Under the pieces are notes generated by a model. The model did no database searches. It was not told the DNA's origin and saw nothing but the letters and a program-made list of their open reading frames with translations. Below are positions 53,982 to 63,433 of a DNA stretch of 64,000 bases, piece after piece. Within the stretch, counting starts at the first letter, position 1, and each line of letters begins with the position of its first letter. This DNA comes from Orientallactaga sibirica (taxonomy: Eukaryota > Chordata > Mammalia > Rodentia > Dipodidae). The position numbers and the translations under genes are program-made. Where the stretch lies: assembly GCA_036365145.1 (NCBI GenBank), contig JAEOAD010002182.1:372001-436000 (forward strand). Direction: 5' to 3'.

Positions 53982-54207
53982 ATGTTTTTAAATATTTCAT
54001 TTGCAAGCAGAGACAGACAGAGAGAAAGAGAATGGGTGCACCAGGACCTCTAGCCACTGCAAACAAACTCCAGACAGATGCACCACTTTGTGCATCTGGC
54101 TTCATGTAGGTACTGGGAAATCAAATCCAGGTCGTACTGAGAAATAAAACCCAGGTCGTTAGGCTTTGCAGCAAGTGCCTTAACAGCTAAGCCATCTTTC
54201 CAGCCCC
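53982..54207 (-). mobile_element. B2-type SINE with duplicated B-box segment
   Basis: The block ending CCAGGTCGT occurs twice in tandem (about 54110-54165). Confidence 0.9.
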
Positions 54208-54223
54208 ATTATTATTGTTGTTG

Positions 54224-54270
<47 letters not shown>
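54208..54270. repeat. (TTA)n / (TTG)n microsatellite
   Basis: About 15 TTA units between two inverted SINEs. Confidence 0.95.
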
Positions 54271-54418
54271 TGGTCTTTCAAGGTAGTGTCTCACTCTAGT
54301 CCAGGCTGACCTGGAATTCACTATGGAGTCTCAGGGTTTCCTCAAACTCACAGAGATCCTCCTTCCTCTGCCTCCCAAGTGCTGGGATTAAAGGCATGCA
54401 CCACCACGCCCAGCATAA
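54271..54418 (-). mobile_element. B1 SINE
   Basis: Full antisense B1; its tail forms the TTA repeat. Confidence 0.9.
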
Positions 54419-54456
54419 TTTTTTAAATACTTCTTTTTTTATTAAGAATAAAGTTA

Positions 54457-54768
54457 GGGCTGGAGAGATGGCTTAGGGGTTAAGGCGCCTGCCTCCTAAC
54501 CCTAAGAACACTGGTTCCAATCTCCAGCGGTTCCAATCTCCAGGTCCCACGTTCAGCCAGATGCAAAGTGACGCAAGGGCGCAATGCCGCACTTGGCCAC
54601 AAGGGGGCGCGCACATCTGGATTTCATTTGCAGCAGCTGAGACACTGCTCGTGCGCCCATCTCTGTCTTCCTCCCTCTCCCTCTCTCTCCCTCTCTCTCT
54701 GTCTCTCTCTGTCTCTCTCTGTGTCTCTCTCCAAAAAAATAAGATAAAATAAAAAGTTTTAAAAAAAA
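54457..54768 (+). mobile_element. B2-type SINE, CG-rich variant with duplicated B box
   Basis: GGTTCCAATCTCCAG occurs twice in tandem (about 54512 and 54529). Holds GCGCAATGCCGCACTTGG and the CTCF-like GCCACAAGGGGGCGCGC (54596-54612). Flanks AAGAATAAAGTT at about 54443 and 54768. Confidence 0.93.
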
Positions 54769-54813
54769 GAATAAAGTTTATTTCATAATAAGAAGGAAAG
54801 AAAGGGGAAAGAA

Positions 54814-55016
54814 GGGCTGGAGAGATGGCTTGGTGGTTAAGGCACTTTCCTGCAAAGTCAAAGGATCCAGATCAATTCCCCAAGATCCACGTAAGCCAGA
54901 TACACAAGGTGGTGCATGCATCTGGAATTCATTTGCTATGGCTGGAGGTCCTGGCATGTCCTTCTTTCCTCCCTCCCTCCCTCCCTCCCTCCCTCCCTCC
55001 CTCCCTCCCTTCCTTT

Positions 55017-55047
<31 letters not shown>

Positions 55048-55075
55048 GTCAAATAAATAAATAATTTTTAAAAGG
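54814..55075 (+). mobile_element. B2-type SINE with long (CCCT)n(CT)n
   Basis: GGGCTGGAGAGATGGCTTGGTGG head; pyrimidine tract 54957-55048. Confidence 0.92.
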
Positions 55076-55141
55076 GGGGAGAGAAATCAAGCTCCTTGGA
55101 GAGAAGGGAGCTACCAGAGCTGGAAAGAACCCTCTACTTTT

Positions 55142-55186
55142 AAAAATATCTTATTTATTTATTTATTTGTTTGTTTGTTTGTTTGT

Positions 55187-55229
<43 letters not shown>

Positions 55230-55400
55230 TTGCAGGGGGTTAGAGAATGGGAGCACCTGGGCCTCCTGCCACTGCAAATGAACTCCAGACACATGTGCCA
55301 CCTTGTGCATCTGGCTTTATGTGGGTACTAGGGAATAAAACCCAGGCCACTGGGCTTTGCAGGCAACTGCTTCTAACCACTGAACCATCTTTCCAGCCCC
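55142..55400 (-). mobile_element. B2-type SINE with (TTTA)n(TTTG)n tail
   Basis: Tail repeat 55150-55232, body GCCTCCTGCCACTGC, head GAACCATCTTTCCAGCCCC. Confidence 0.9.
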
Positions 55401-55401
55401 T

Positions 55402-55593
55402 AAAATATTTCTACTTATTTATTTGAGAGAGTGTATGTATGTATGGGCACACCAGAGCCTGTTGCCAATGCAAATGAACTCCAGATACATGTGTTATTTT
55501 GTGCACCTGGCTTTCTGTGGATACTAGGGAAAACCCAGGATGGCAGAGTTAGCAAGCAAGTGCCTTTAACCACTGAGCCATCTCCCCAGCCCA
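55402..55593 (-). mobile_element. B2-type SINE
   Basis: GTTGCCAATGCAAATGAACTCC to GAGCCATCTCCCCAGCCC; B-box region shortened. Confidence 0.88.
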
Positions 55594-55596
55594 TAT

Positions 55597-55710
55597 TATT
55601 TATTTTTAAGACCAGATTTTGCTTATGCAGGCTGGCCTGAAAGTCACAATTCACCTGCTTCAGCCTCTCAAATGCTGAAACTGCAGGCATAAGCCACTAT
55701 GCTGGCTCAA
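55597..55710 (-). mobile_element. Old B1-like SINE
   Basis: AGGCTGGCCTGAAAGTCAC and CTGAAACTGCAGGCATAAGCC. Confidence 0.65.
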
Positions 55711-55721
55711 ACATAGTGTAT

Positions 55722-55925
55722 TTCTTGGGGCTAGGGAAGTATACTTGCTTTCCCAGCATGCATGAAGCCCTGGGTTTGATCTCAGCACCACATAAACCCC
55801 ATGTGTTGGTTCCTACCTGTAACCCTAGTACTTAGGAGGTGGAGGAAAGAGGATCAGAAGTTCAAGGTCATCTTCATTTACATAATGAGTTTGAGAGCAG
55901 CCTCAATTATGTCTCAAAAAAAACT
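55722..55925 (+). mobile_element. B4 SINE
   Basis: ID half (GCATGCATGAAGCCCTGGGTTTGATCTC) then B1-like half (AGTACTTAGGAGGTGGAGG). Confidence 0.75.
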
Positions 55926-55935
55926 TTAAAAATAA

Positions 55936-56297
55936 TCAAATCTGAAATATCTCCCACAGGCTCATATTTTGAGCAAATGGCCTCCAGCCTGTGGTGCTGT
56001 GTTGAAGGCTCTGCAGCTTTAGAAGATAGGTACCTATAGGCAGGCCTTAGAAAGCTGTATCTGGTTCTGGTTCTGGTTCTGGTGGGATCTCTCTGCTGTG
56101 ACTCTTGTCATGTGATCAGCCACCACCACCACAAGCTCTTGTTACCACATACTAAGTTGCATCTACTGCCCCACCAGGCCCTGGTAGTCATAATGAACTG
56201 TGCCCTCTGAAAGCAGGAGCCAAAATAAACCCTCCCTCCCTTAAATTGCTTCTGTCAGGTGTTTTGTAACAGTGACAAGAAAAGTAACTAACACAAG
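55936..56297 (+). mobile_element. ERVL-MaLR-like solo LTR
   Basis: GAAATATCTCCCACAGGCTCATATTTTGAGC start; GAGCCAAAATAAACCCTCCCTCCC (poly(A) signal) and GTCAGGTGTTTTGTAACAGTGACAAGAAAAG end. Contains (GGTTCT)n at about 56061-56086. Confidence 0.7.
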
Positions 56298-56440
56298 TAT
56301 CCACACACACATCTTGGGAATTTTGTCTGCTAAATATTTTTCTTACATAAATGTAAATTTTAAATTAGTTTTTAGAAGATTTCATATTAATACTATAAAT
56401 GAATATAAACATTTCCCATGAATATAAAGTAATTATAAAA

Positions 56441-56590
56441 GCTGGGAATGGTGGCATATGCCTTTAATTTCAGCATTAGGAAGATTGAGGTAGGTAGGAG
56501 GAATTGCTATGAGTTCAAGGCTAGCCTGGGGCTACAGAGTAAGTTCCAGGTAAGCCTGGGCTATAGTGAGAACCTTCCTGGCAAACAGAA
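56441..56590 (+). mobile_element. B1 SINE, diverged
   Basis: GCTGGGAATGGTGGCATATGCC head; extra GTAGG unit. Confidence 0.85.
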
Positions 56591-56615
56591 ACAAGTAGCT
56601 ATTCAAGTAAACATA

Positions 56616-57077
56616 AGGCTAGGTTGTAGCTCAGTAAAACCCTTGCCTAGCATGTGCAAGTGTGAGAGGCTCAGAACTCTCTACCCATCCCCCTCTCTTT
56701 CCTCTACCACCTGGCCATATTAACCTTGGGACTCTGAAACTGCCCATGGTATGGTAACTGAGTATACTGGGCTTAGAGGAGGGAAGGTCACCTTCCATCA
56801 ACCCACACCTCTGCCTCAAAAGCCCCTCCCTCAAAGAGCAGTCTCTCCCCACCCTCTGGCCCACCCTCACTTTCTTTTTGTGTCTCTTGCTACAGGAACA
56901 CGCATCCTCCCCTTTTCTCCCCTTCTCTCTCTACCCTTTTTTTCCTCTCTCTCTCTCCCCCCTTTCCTCTCTTCCTGTTACAATAAAGCCTTAGATCCAA
57001 GAAGCTGTCTGTCTTGGTCCTCCATTCCAAACCCCAAAATCTAACAGCAAGGTCCTGGGTTCAATCTCTAGTTCTGA
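56616..57077 (+). mobile_element. ID element split by a solo LTR
   Basis: 5' half GGCTAGGTTGTAGCTCAG...CCTAGCATGTGCAAG (to 56660) and 3' half GCAAGGTCCTGGGTTCAATCTCTAG (from 57047) rejoin as one ID when the LTR and one GCAAG are removed. Confidence 0.85.
56661..57046 (+). mobile_element. Solo ERV LTR inside the ID, 5-bp target duplication
   Basis: 386 bp, begins TGTGAGAGGC and ends AATCTAACA; flanked by GCAAG (56656-56660 and 57047-57051). Pyrimidine-rich centre, AATAAA (about 56984), then TGTCTGTCTTGGTCCTCC like an R-U5 region of a class I element. No second LTR or internal region. Confidence 0.88.
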
Positions 57078-57264
57078 GTTTTTTTTTTTTGTTTTTTGTT
57101 TTTGTTTTTTTTTGTTTTGTTTTTTGGTTTTTCGAGGTAGGGTCTCTGGTCCAGGCTGACCTGGAATTAACTATGTAGTCTCAGGGTGGCTCGAACTCTC
57201 GGCGATCCTCCTACCTCTGCATCCCAAGTGCTGGGATTAAAGGCATGTGCCACCACGCCCGGCT
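57078..57264 (-). mobile_element. B1 SINE with T/G tail
   Basis: TTTCGAGGTAGGGTCTCTGGTCC; small deletion after GGGTCTC; ends CACCACGCCCGGC. Confidence 0.9.
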
Positions 57265-57269
57265 GGGGT

Positions 57270-57508
57270 TTTTTGTTTTGTTTTTGAGACAGGGTCTCAC
57301 TATGTTGTTCAGGCTAGCCTGGAACTCACTATATAGCACAGGCTGTCCTCAAATTTGTGGTGATTCTCCTAACCTGGAGTTCATTTGCAATGGCTATGGG
57401 GCCTGGCACACCCATTCTCTCCCTCCCTGCCCCTCTCAAATAAATAAAAATAAATAAATCTCTGCCTCTTGAGTCCAAGAGTTACAGATTTGTGGCATCA
57501 TGTCTGGC
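57270..57508 (-). mobile_element. B1-like SINE split by a B2 3' fragment
   Basis: GAGACAGGGTCTCACTATGTTG to GGTGATTCTCCT, interrupted, then CTCTGCCTCTTGAGTCCAAGAG and CATCATGTCTGGC. Confidence 0.75.
57371..57458 (+). mobile_element. B2-type SINE, 3' fragment
   Basis: Starts CCTGGAGTTCATTTGCAATGG and ends with the AAATAAATAAA tail; no tRNA-like head. Near-identical to the end of the copy at 59833. Confidence 0.85.
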
Positions 57509-57599
57509 TGATGCCCTGCTGCTTTGATGAGAGCTGTGCATGGTGACTTTCTTCAAGGAGCACAGTGCAAAATATAAAATAACTATAAAGTACGGACCT

Positions 57600-57745
57600 C
57601 AGTTAATAATAGTATTGGTTCAGTGATGGCAATAAACATACACAGTCATGTAAGATGAAGGGGTACAGGGAATGCTCTGCACGCTCTTAATTTTTCTGTA
57701 AATCTAGAACTAAGTATGCTAAAATAGTAAATGGAGTGGAAGTTT
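57600..57745 (+). mobile_element. L1M LINE 3' end fragment
   Basis: CAGTTAATAATAGTATTGG, ACAGGGAATGCTCTGC and AATTTTTCTGTAAATCTAGAACTAAG. Confidence 0.65.
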
Positions 57746-57785
57746 GACAATGTTATTACATTCTAGGTAACTAAATACCATTGCC

Positions 57786-57992
57786 AGGGCTGAAAAAAAT
57801 AGCTCAAGGGTTAAGGCGCTTGTGGGCAGACCCTAATGACCCAAGTTCAATTCCCTAGTACCCAGGAGGAACCAAATGCGCAAAGTGGTACGTATGTCTG
57901 GAATCCATTTGCATGGGCTAGAGTCCCTGGCATGCCCATTCTCTGTGTGCCTCTCTTCTATCTCTTTCTACTAGCAAAGAAATAAATAAAAG
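57786..57992 (+). mobile_element. B2-type SINE with perfect 14-bp target duplication
   Basis: TAAATACCATTGCC at 57772-57785 and 57993-58006. Confidence 0.93.
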
Positions 57993-58052
57993 TAAATACC
58001 ATTGCCTGCTCAAGGCTTAAACCTGAGGTGGCTCTTTATTAAGAAGGGAAAT

Positions 58053-58142
58053 TAAGCCGGGCGTGGTGGCACAAGCCTTTAATTCCTATGTGGTAGCACA
58101 GTCCTGTAATCCTGCTACTTGAGAGACTGAGGCAGGAGGATA
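58053..58142 (+). mobile_element. B1-like SINE, 5' part
   Basis: GCCGGGCGTGGTGGCACAAGCC followed by a second, older B1 start (TGTGGTAGCACAGTCCTGTAATCC). Continues at 59155 after nested insertions. Confidence 0.75.
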
Positions 58143-58157
58143 GAAAATTCAAGGTTG

Positions 58158-58550
58158 GGGGCTGGGTAAATGGTTTAGCGGTTAAGGCATTTGCCTGCAA
58201 AGCCAAAGGACCCAGGTTTGATTCCCCAGGACCCACATAAACCAGATGTACAAGGGGGCACATGCGTCTGGAGTTTTTTTGTTTGTGTTTTTGTTTTTCA
58301 AGGTAGGGTCTCACTCTAGATCAGACTGACCTGGAATTCACTATGTAGTCTCAGGGTAGCCTCAAACTCATGGAGATACTTCTACCTCTGCCTCCTGAGT
58401 GCTGGGATTAAAGACATGCACCACCACACCCTGCTCATGTCTGGAGTTTTTTGTAGTGACTGCAGGCCCTGGAGCACCCATTCTCTCGTTCTCTCTATCT
58501 GCTTCTTTCTCTCTCTCTCTCTGATAAAATAAATAAAAGATTTTAAAAGA
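58158..58550 (+). mobile_element. B2-type SINE split by a B1
   Basis: GGCTGGGTAAATGGTTTAGCGG head to CACATGCGTCTGGAG, resuming at 58436 with CATGTCTGGAGTTTTTTG. Confidence 0.88.
58278..58435 (-). mobile_element. B1 SINE nested in B2
   Basis: Antisense; target word CATG(CG)TCTGGAGTTTTT at 58261 and 58436. Confidence 0.92.
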
Positions 58551-58554
58551 GAGA

Positions 58555-58718
58555 GCCGGGCGTGGTGCGCACGCCTTTAATCCCAGCACTCGGGAGGCAA
58601 AGGTAGGAGGATTGCCATGAGTTTGAGGCCACCCTGAGACTACATAGCTAATTCCAGGTCAGCCTGGACCAGAGTGAGACCCTACCTTGAAAAGAAAGAA
58701 AGAAAGAAAGAAAAAGAA
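58555..58718 (+). mobile_element. B1 SINE
   Basis: GCCGGGCGTGGTGCGCACGCC head, (GAAA)n tail; young-looking. Confidence 0.92.
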
Positions 58719-58939
58719 GGCTGCAGAGATGGCTTAACAGTTAAGGTGTTTGCCTGCAAGACCAAAGGATCCCAGTTCGACTCTACAGGACCCACATAAG
58801 CCAGGTGCACAAGGGGGCGCATGAATCTGGAGTTCGTATGCAGTGGCTACAGGCCCTGGCACACCTATTCTCTCTCTCTCTCTGTCTCTTTCTCTCTCTT
58901 AAATAAATAAATAAAGTATATTACAAAAAGAAAGAAAAA
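58719..58939 (+). mobile_element. B2-type SINE
   Basis: GGCTGCAGAGATGGCTTAACAG head; carries GCACAAGGGGGCGCATG. Confidence 0.92.
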
Positions 58940-58954
58940 GAAAATTCAAGGTTG

Positions 58955-59146
58955 GGGCTGGAGAGAAGGCTTAGTGGTTAAAAAAGGAGCTTGCTGGCAA
59001 AGCCTGTCAGCCCAGTTTCAATTTCCCAGCCATCCATGTAAAGCCAAATAAAGTGTTTCTTTGCAGTGGTAAGAGACCTTGGTGCAAACACACACACACA
59101 CACACACACAAATAAATAAATAAATAAATAAATATTTAAAAATAAA
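58955..59146 (+). mobile_element. B2-type SINE, old, internal deletion
   Basis: GGGCTGGAGAGAAGGCTTAG head; centre shortened (CCAAATAAAGTG); (CA)n(AATA)n tail 59088-59135. Confidence 0.85.
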
Positions 59147-59154
59147 GAAAGTTC

Positions 59155-59205
59155 AAGGCCAACCTGGGCAACTAAGTGAGATTCTATCTCAAAACTTAAA
59201 AAAAA
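59155..59205 (+). mobile_element. B1-like SINE, 3' part
   Basis: AAGGCCAACCTGGGCAACTAAGTGAGATTC completes the element started at 58053. Confidence 0.65.
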
Positions 59206-59818
59206 AATTAATTAAGGTTGAAAAAAGGGAAATGAGCCATTGTTTGGGAGCTGTTAAAGATATATTAGCACCTCACTGTGCCTGCCCCTGGAAGCTGAAC
59301 CTATTAATAGTTTTCTCTGGTCATCAGTGGTGCTGCATCGTGGGGACACCTAAGGCCACCTCTCCAATTTTCAAGTTGCTGCACCAACTATCCTCACCTT
59401 CTTCCCTTCCTCCCTCATAGCTCAGAGAATGAGCAAAGGGCCAAGACATCTCACTCCTCCCCTCCCCCCTGTGGGACCCTGCTCTGTCCTATCCCACGGT
59501 CACCTGTGCATATATCATCCCATACATCCAAGAGGTCCACAGCCCGGCACAGATCTCCATCCCAACTGCGCAGGGACAATGCCAAAGGCAGGCCCTGCTT
59601 GCCCTACAAGTCACCTTGCACGGCAGCAAGAGCACCCCTGGTCAACATCTCACACAGCTAAGCCTCCCCTCCACATTCCACTGCAGCGTCCCTGCCTGTA
59701 AGCAAAGAAGCTCATCGCTGTGCCTGCTGCATAAACTACAAGGTCCTCCTGTCCAGGACTACACAGCTTCTGCAGAGCAGAGCAGAGCCAGCCCCCAGAC
59801 ACTGACTCCCACAGGACC
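59206..59818. other. Unique noncoding sequence
   Basis: No repeat recognised; frames at 59429-59858 lack domains. Confidence 0.4.
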
Positions 59819-59832
59819 AAAAATGAAGATGG

Positions 59833-60040
59833 GGCTGGAGAGATTGCTTAGTAGTTAAGGCACTTGCCTGCAAAGCCTTAAGACCTAGGTTCAGTGCTCC
59901 AGGACCCACTTAAGTCATATGCACAAGGTGGCACATGTACCTGGAGTTCATTTGCAATGGCTGTGGGCCCCGGCATACCCATTCTCTCCCTCCCTGTCCC
60001 TCTCAAATAAATAAAAATAAACAAATCTTTTAAATTATTT
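59833..60040 (+). mobile_element. B2-type SINE
   Basis: GGGCTGGAGAGATTGCTTAG head; preceded by target copy 1, AAATGAAGATG (59820-59830). Confidence 0.92.
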
Positions 60041-60055
60041 ATTTTATTTATTTAT

Positions 60056-60209
60056 TTTTGTTTTTGATTTTTCAAGGTAGGGTTTCACTGCAGCTCAGGC
60101 TGACCTGGAATTCACTATGTAATCTCAGGGTGGCCTTGAACTCATGGTGATCCTCCTACCTCAGCCTCCCAAGTGCTGGGATTAAAGGCATGCACAACCA
60201 TGTCCAGCT
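60056..60209 (-). mobile_element. B1 SINE
   Basis: Inserted in the A-rich tail of the preceding B2. Confidence 0.92.
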
Positions 60210-60211
60210 AT

Positions 60212-60426
60212 AAAATTTTATTTGTTTATTTGATAGAGGAAGAGAGAGAGAGAGAAATAGGTAGGTGAGAGAGAATGGGCATGCCAGGGCCTCTAGCCTC
60301 TGCAAAGGAATACCAGATGCATGCGCCATCTTGTGCATCTGGCTTCTATGGGCCCTGGGGAATTGAACCTGGGTCCTTTGCCTTTGCGGGCAAGTACCTT
60401 AACTGCTAAGCTATCTCTCCAACCTA
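60212..60426 (-). mobile_element. B2-type SINE
   Basis: Antisense, ending AAGCTATCTCTCCAACC. Confidence 0.9.
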
Positions 60427-60454
60427 AATAAATATTTTTTTAAAAAGTGAAGAT

Positions 60455-60710
60455 GGGGCTGGAGAGATGGCTTAGCAGTTAAGGCGCCTGCCTCCTAAGC
60501 CTAAGAACGCTGGTTCCAATCTCCAGGTCCCATGTTTAGCCAGATGCAAAGTGAAGCAAGGGCGCAATGCCGCACTTGACCACAAGAGGGCGCACGATTC
60601 TGGATTTCGTTAGCAACAGTTGAGAGGCTGTTGGCGTGCCCATCTCTATCTGTCTTCCTCTCCTCCTCTCTCTCTCTGTCTCTCTCTGTGTCTTTCTAAA
60701 AAAAAAAAAA
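60455..60710 (+). mobile_element. B2-type SINE, CG-rich variant
   Basis: Between target copies 2 (AAGTGAAGATG, about 60445) and 3 (AAATGAAGATG, about 60711). Contains GCGCAATGCCGCACTTG and CTCF-like ACCACAAGAGGGCGCAC (60579-60595). Confidence 0.93.
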
Positions 60711-60779
60711 AAATGAAGATGATGAGGGACCCCAGGAGGCAAGGAGTCTGCCCACAGTGAGTTCTACAGTGGGACACAG

Positions 60780-61215
60780 TATAGGCCTGACCAACCTGTG
60801 CATTCTATTCAATGGGCCACTGTGATTGCTGTAGGTATGGGCATGAAACCCAGTTGGACCAAATAAAGTGAAACACTGAATTGTTACTGGCACCATAAGA
60901 AGTTTAATAATAATAATAATAATAATAAAAAACCTAATGAGGGTTCCAAAGTGGCAGACTGGCCCCATGGGAAGGTAACATGAAAGGGGAAATGCTGGCC
61001 AGGAAAGCAGAGCCAAGAGGTAGAGAGACAGATGGTCTCCTGGTTATGGCCCACCTGGATCCAGCCATTCCTGAAGCCAATTTCCTTCAAGTTAACAATT
61101 ACAAGAGTTGACATTTTCTTGGATTTCATTTTTCCTTCTGGAATCTTTTTTTCTTGAGCCCGTATGAGTTGGGTTTTAGACACTAGGAACCCAGTTAACA
61201 TAGCAGACCTCTACC
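60780..61215 (+). mobile_element. Old ERVL-type LTR
   Basis: GGAAAGCAGAGCCAAGAGGTAGAGAGACAG, ACCTGGATCCAGCCATTCCTGAAGCC and GTATGAGTTGGGTTTTAGACAC follow the layout of an ancient ERVL LTR; holds an (AAT)n run at 60906-60933. Confidence 0.55.
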
Positions 61216-61486
61216 TAATGGCAAGGAAGTCCATCGGAGAGTAAATGACAGCTTGAGGCAAAGAAAAAGGCCACACTTTTGCTCAATGAAATGAGCATCC
61301 CCACAAGGGAACCAGTGGGAAGGCCACCCAGGAAGAGCCCCTGGAGCCTCTTCCCCAGCACCAAACACAGCCAGACACACCAACAAATGCACAGACAGGC
61401 TCAGAGTCAGACCACAAGGTCCTCTCAGTGCAGCCCAAGGCAGTGGTAATACAAATCTGTCCCCACAGACAAAAGTTTCTCCAACA
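61216..61486. other. Unique noncoding sequence
   Basis: Nothing recognised. Confidence 0.4.
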
Positions 61487-61600
61487 GGTATGGTGCTGTA
61501 CTCCTGTAATCCCAGCACTCAGGAGGCTGAGGCAGGAGGATCCTGAGTTCAAGGTCAGCCTGGGCTACGTAGTGAGACCCTGTCCCACGAAACAGGTATT
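61487..61600 (+). mobile_element. Old B1-like SINE
   Basis: AGGTATGGTGCTGTACTCCTGTAATCCC, GAGGCTGAGGCAGGAGGATCC; closer to ancestral B1 than to the local young type. Confidence 0.8.
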
Positions 61601-61807
61601 CCTCTTCTATAAATGACATTATTTGGAGGAGACACCTGCTGAAGTAAGGTGTGACAGGTCGTGGTGTCTGCAACTTTCTCTGTCTTGCTGTCACTCCACA
61701 AGTAAAGAGAGTATGCAGAGCAGACATCTATGGCAAAATGTGAAACAGTGAAGGGAGGTAAACAGTGTTCAATGTACTATTTGAATTTTTGTGCAAGCCA
61801 GCAATTT
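61601..61807. other. Unique noncoding sequence
   Basis: Nothing recognised. Confidence 0.35.
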
Positions 61808-62000
61808 GGTTGTTTTTTTTTTTTAGTTGGTTGGTTGTTTTTTGTTTGTTTGTTTTTAGTTTTTTGAGGTAGAGTCTCTCTCTAGTTCAGGCTGACCTGG
61901 AATTCACTATGTAGTCTCAGGTGGCCTTGAACTTACGGCGATCCTCCTACCTCTGCCTCCCAAGTGCTGGGATTAAAGGCATGTGCCACCATGCCCAGCT
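61808..62000 (-). mobile_element. B1 SINE
   Basis: T/G-rich tail, GAGGTAGAGTCTCTCTCTAG, end CACCATGCCCAGC. Confidence 0.92.
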
Positions 62001-62154
62001 TCTTGTTTGGTTTTTGAGGCAGAATTTCACTCTACTCCAAGCTGATCTGGAACACAACCTGTGGCCCAGGCTGGCCTTGAATTCACAGTGATCCTCCTTT
62101 CTCTGCCTCCTGAGTGCTAGCATTAAAGAAAGGCATGAGCCACCATGTCTGGCT
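62001..62154 (-). mobile_element. B1 SINE, diverged
   Basis: GAGGCAGAATTTCACTCTACTCC to GCCACCATGTCTGGC; abuts the previous B1 head to tail. Confidence 0.88.
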
Positions 62155-62185
62155 CATGTTGGTAGTTTTAAAAACAAAAATGGGG

Positions 62186-62400
62186 GGGGGCTGGAGAGAT
62201 GGCTTAGTGGTTAAGGTGCTTGCCTGCAAAGCCTAAGGACCCAGGTTCAATTTCCCAGTACCAATATAAGCCAGATGCACAAGGTGGCGCATGCATCTGG
62301 AGTTTGTTCGCAGTGGCTGAAGGCCCTAGTGTGCCCATTCTCCCTCTTTCTCTCTGCCTCTCTTTTTCTCTCAAATAAATAAAAATTTAAAATAAAAAAA
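62186..62400 (+). mobile_element. B2-type SINE
   Basis: G9 run, GGGGCTGGAGAGATGGCTTAG head, complete. Confidence 0.92.
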
Positions 62401-62446
62401 CTTATTAAAAACAAAAATAAAAATAATGGTTTTTAAAAGTTCATCA

Positions 62447-62500
62447 GGTCAGCCTGGGCTAGAGCCAGACTCTATCTCAAAAAAAAAAAAAAAAAAAAAT
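62447..62500 (+). mobile_element. B1 SINE, 3' fragment
   Basis: GGTCAGCCTGGGCTAGAGCCAGAC and A20; preceded by AAAAGTTCATCA (62435-62446), which recurs as AAGAGTTCATCA at 62908-62919. Confidence 0.85.
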
Positions 62501-62727
62501 GGGGGCTGAAGAAATGGCTTAGCAGTTAATGCATTTGCCTGCAAAGCCAAAGACCCAGATTCAACTCCCCAGAACCCACATAAGCTAGATGCACAAGGTG
62601 GCACACACCTCTGGAGTTTGTTTGCAGTGGCTGGAGGCCCTGATGTGCCCATTCTTTACCTGCCTCTTTCTCTCTCCTCTCTCTCTCTCAAACAAATAAA
62701 TGAAAAAAAATTAAAAATTAAAAAAAA
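62501..62727 (+). mobile_element. B2-type SINE
   Basis: GGGGGCTGAAGAAATGGCTTAG head. Confidence 0.92.
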
Positions 62728-62733
62728 AAAAAA

Positions 62734-62907
62734 GCTGGGCATGGTACCACACACCTTTAATCCCAGCACTTGGGAGGCAGAGGTAGGAGGATCATTGTGA
62801 GTTTAAGGCCAGCCTGGGAATACAGAGTCAATTCCAGGTCAGCCTGGGCTAAAGTGAGACCTTACCTCAAAAAAAAAAAAACAAAAGAAAAGAGAGAGAA
62901 AGAAAGA
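62734..62907 (+). mobile_element. B1 SINE
   Basis: GCTGGGCATGGTACCACACACC head; A12 then GAAA-type tail. Confidence 0.92.
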
Positions 62908-62919
62908 AAGAGTTCATCA

Positions 62920-63020
62920 TGGCATGGCATGGCATGGGCTCACACCTGTAATCCCAACACTCAGGAGGAGAGGCAGGAGGGCCATGTGTTCAAGGACAAA
63001 TTACATAATAAAACCATGTC
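62920..63020 (+). mobile_element. Old B1-like SINE
   Basis: (CATGG)n at the start, GCTCACACCTGTAATCCC, AGGCAGGAGGGCC. Confidence 0.65.
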
Positions 63021-63085
63021 TCATAAAACCAAAAGATAAAGTAGAATATACTTTGACTATGCCTGCCCTTAAATCTGCACATGCA

Positions 63086-63430
63086 GGACTAGGGAGATGG
63101 CTCAGTGAGTAAAGCAGTTCCCATGCAAGGACCTGAGTTTGGATCCCCAGAACCCATGTAAGACCGGACACAATAGCATGCATATGGAATCTCAGCACAC
63201 CTACAGTGAGGTGGGTGTTGGAGACTGAAGAACCCTTGGAAGTCTGCAAGCCAACTAATTTATCATTGCAGCAGCCTTAAACAAGACCCTGCCTTAAACA
63301 GGTTGGAAGGCAAAGACCAAAACCCAAGACTGTCCTCTGACCTCTACATGCACTTACACACACATACACACATACACAGAGGAAACACACACAGACACAC
63401 ACACTGACACACACACACACTGAGACACAC
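63086..63430 (+). mobile_element. B4 SINE
   Basis: GACTAGGGAGATGGCTCAGTGAG head, GTTTGGATCCCCAGAACCC, and a CTGACCTCTACATGC plus (CA)n tail. Confidence 0.8.
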
Positions 63431-63433
63431 ACC

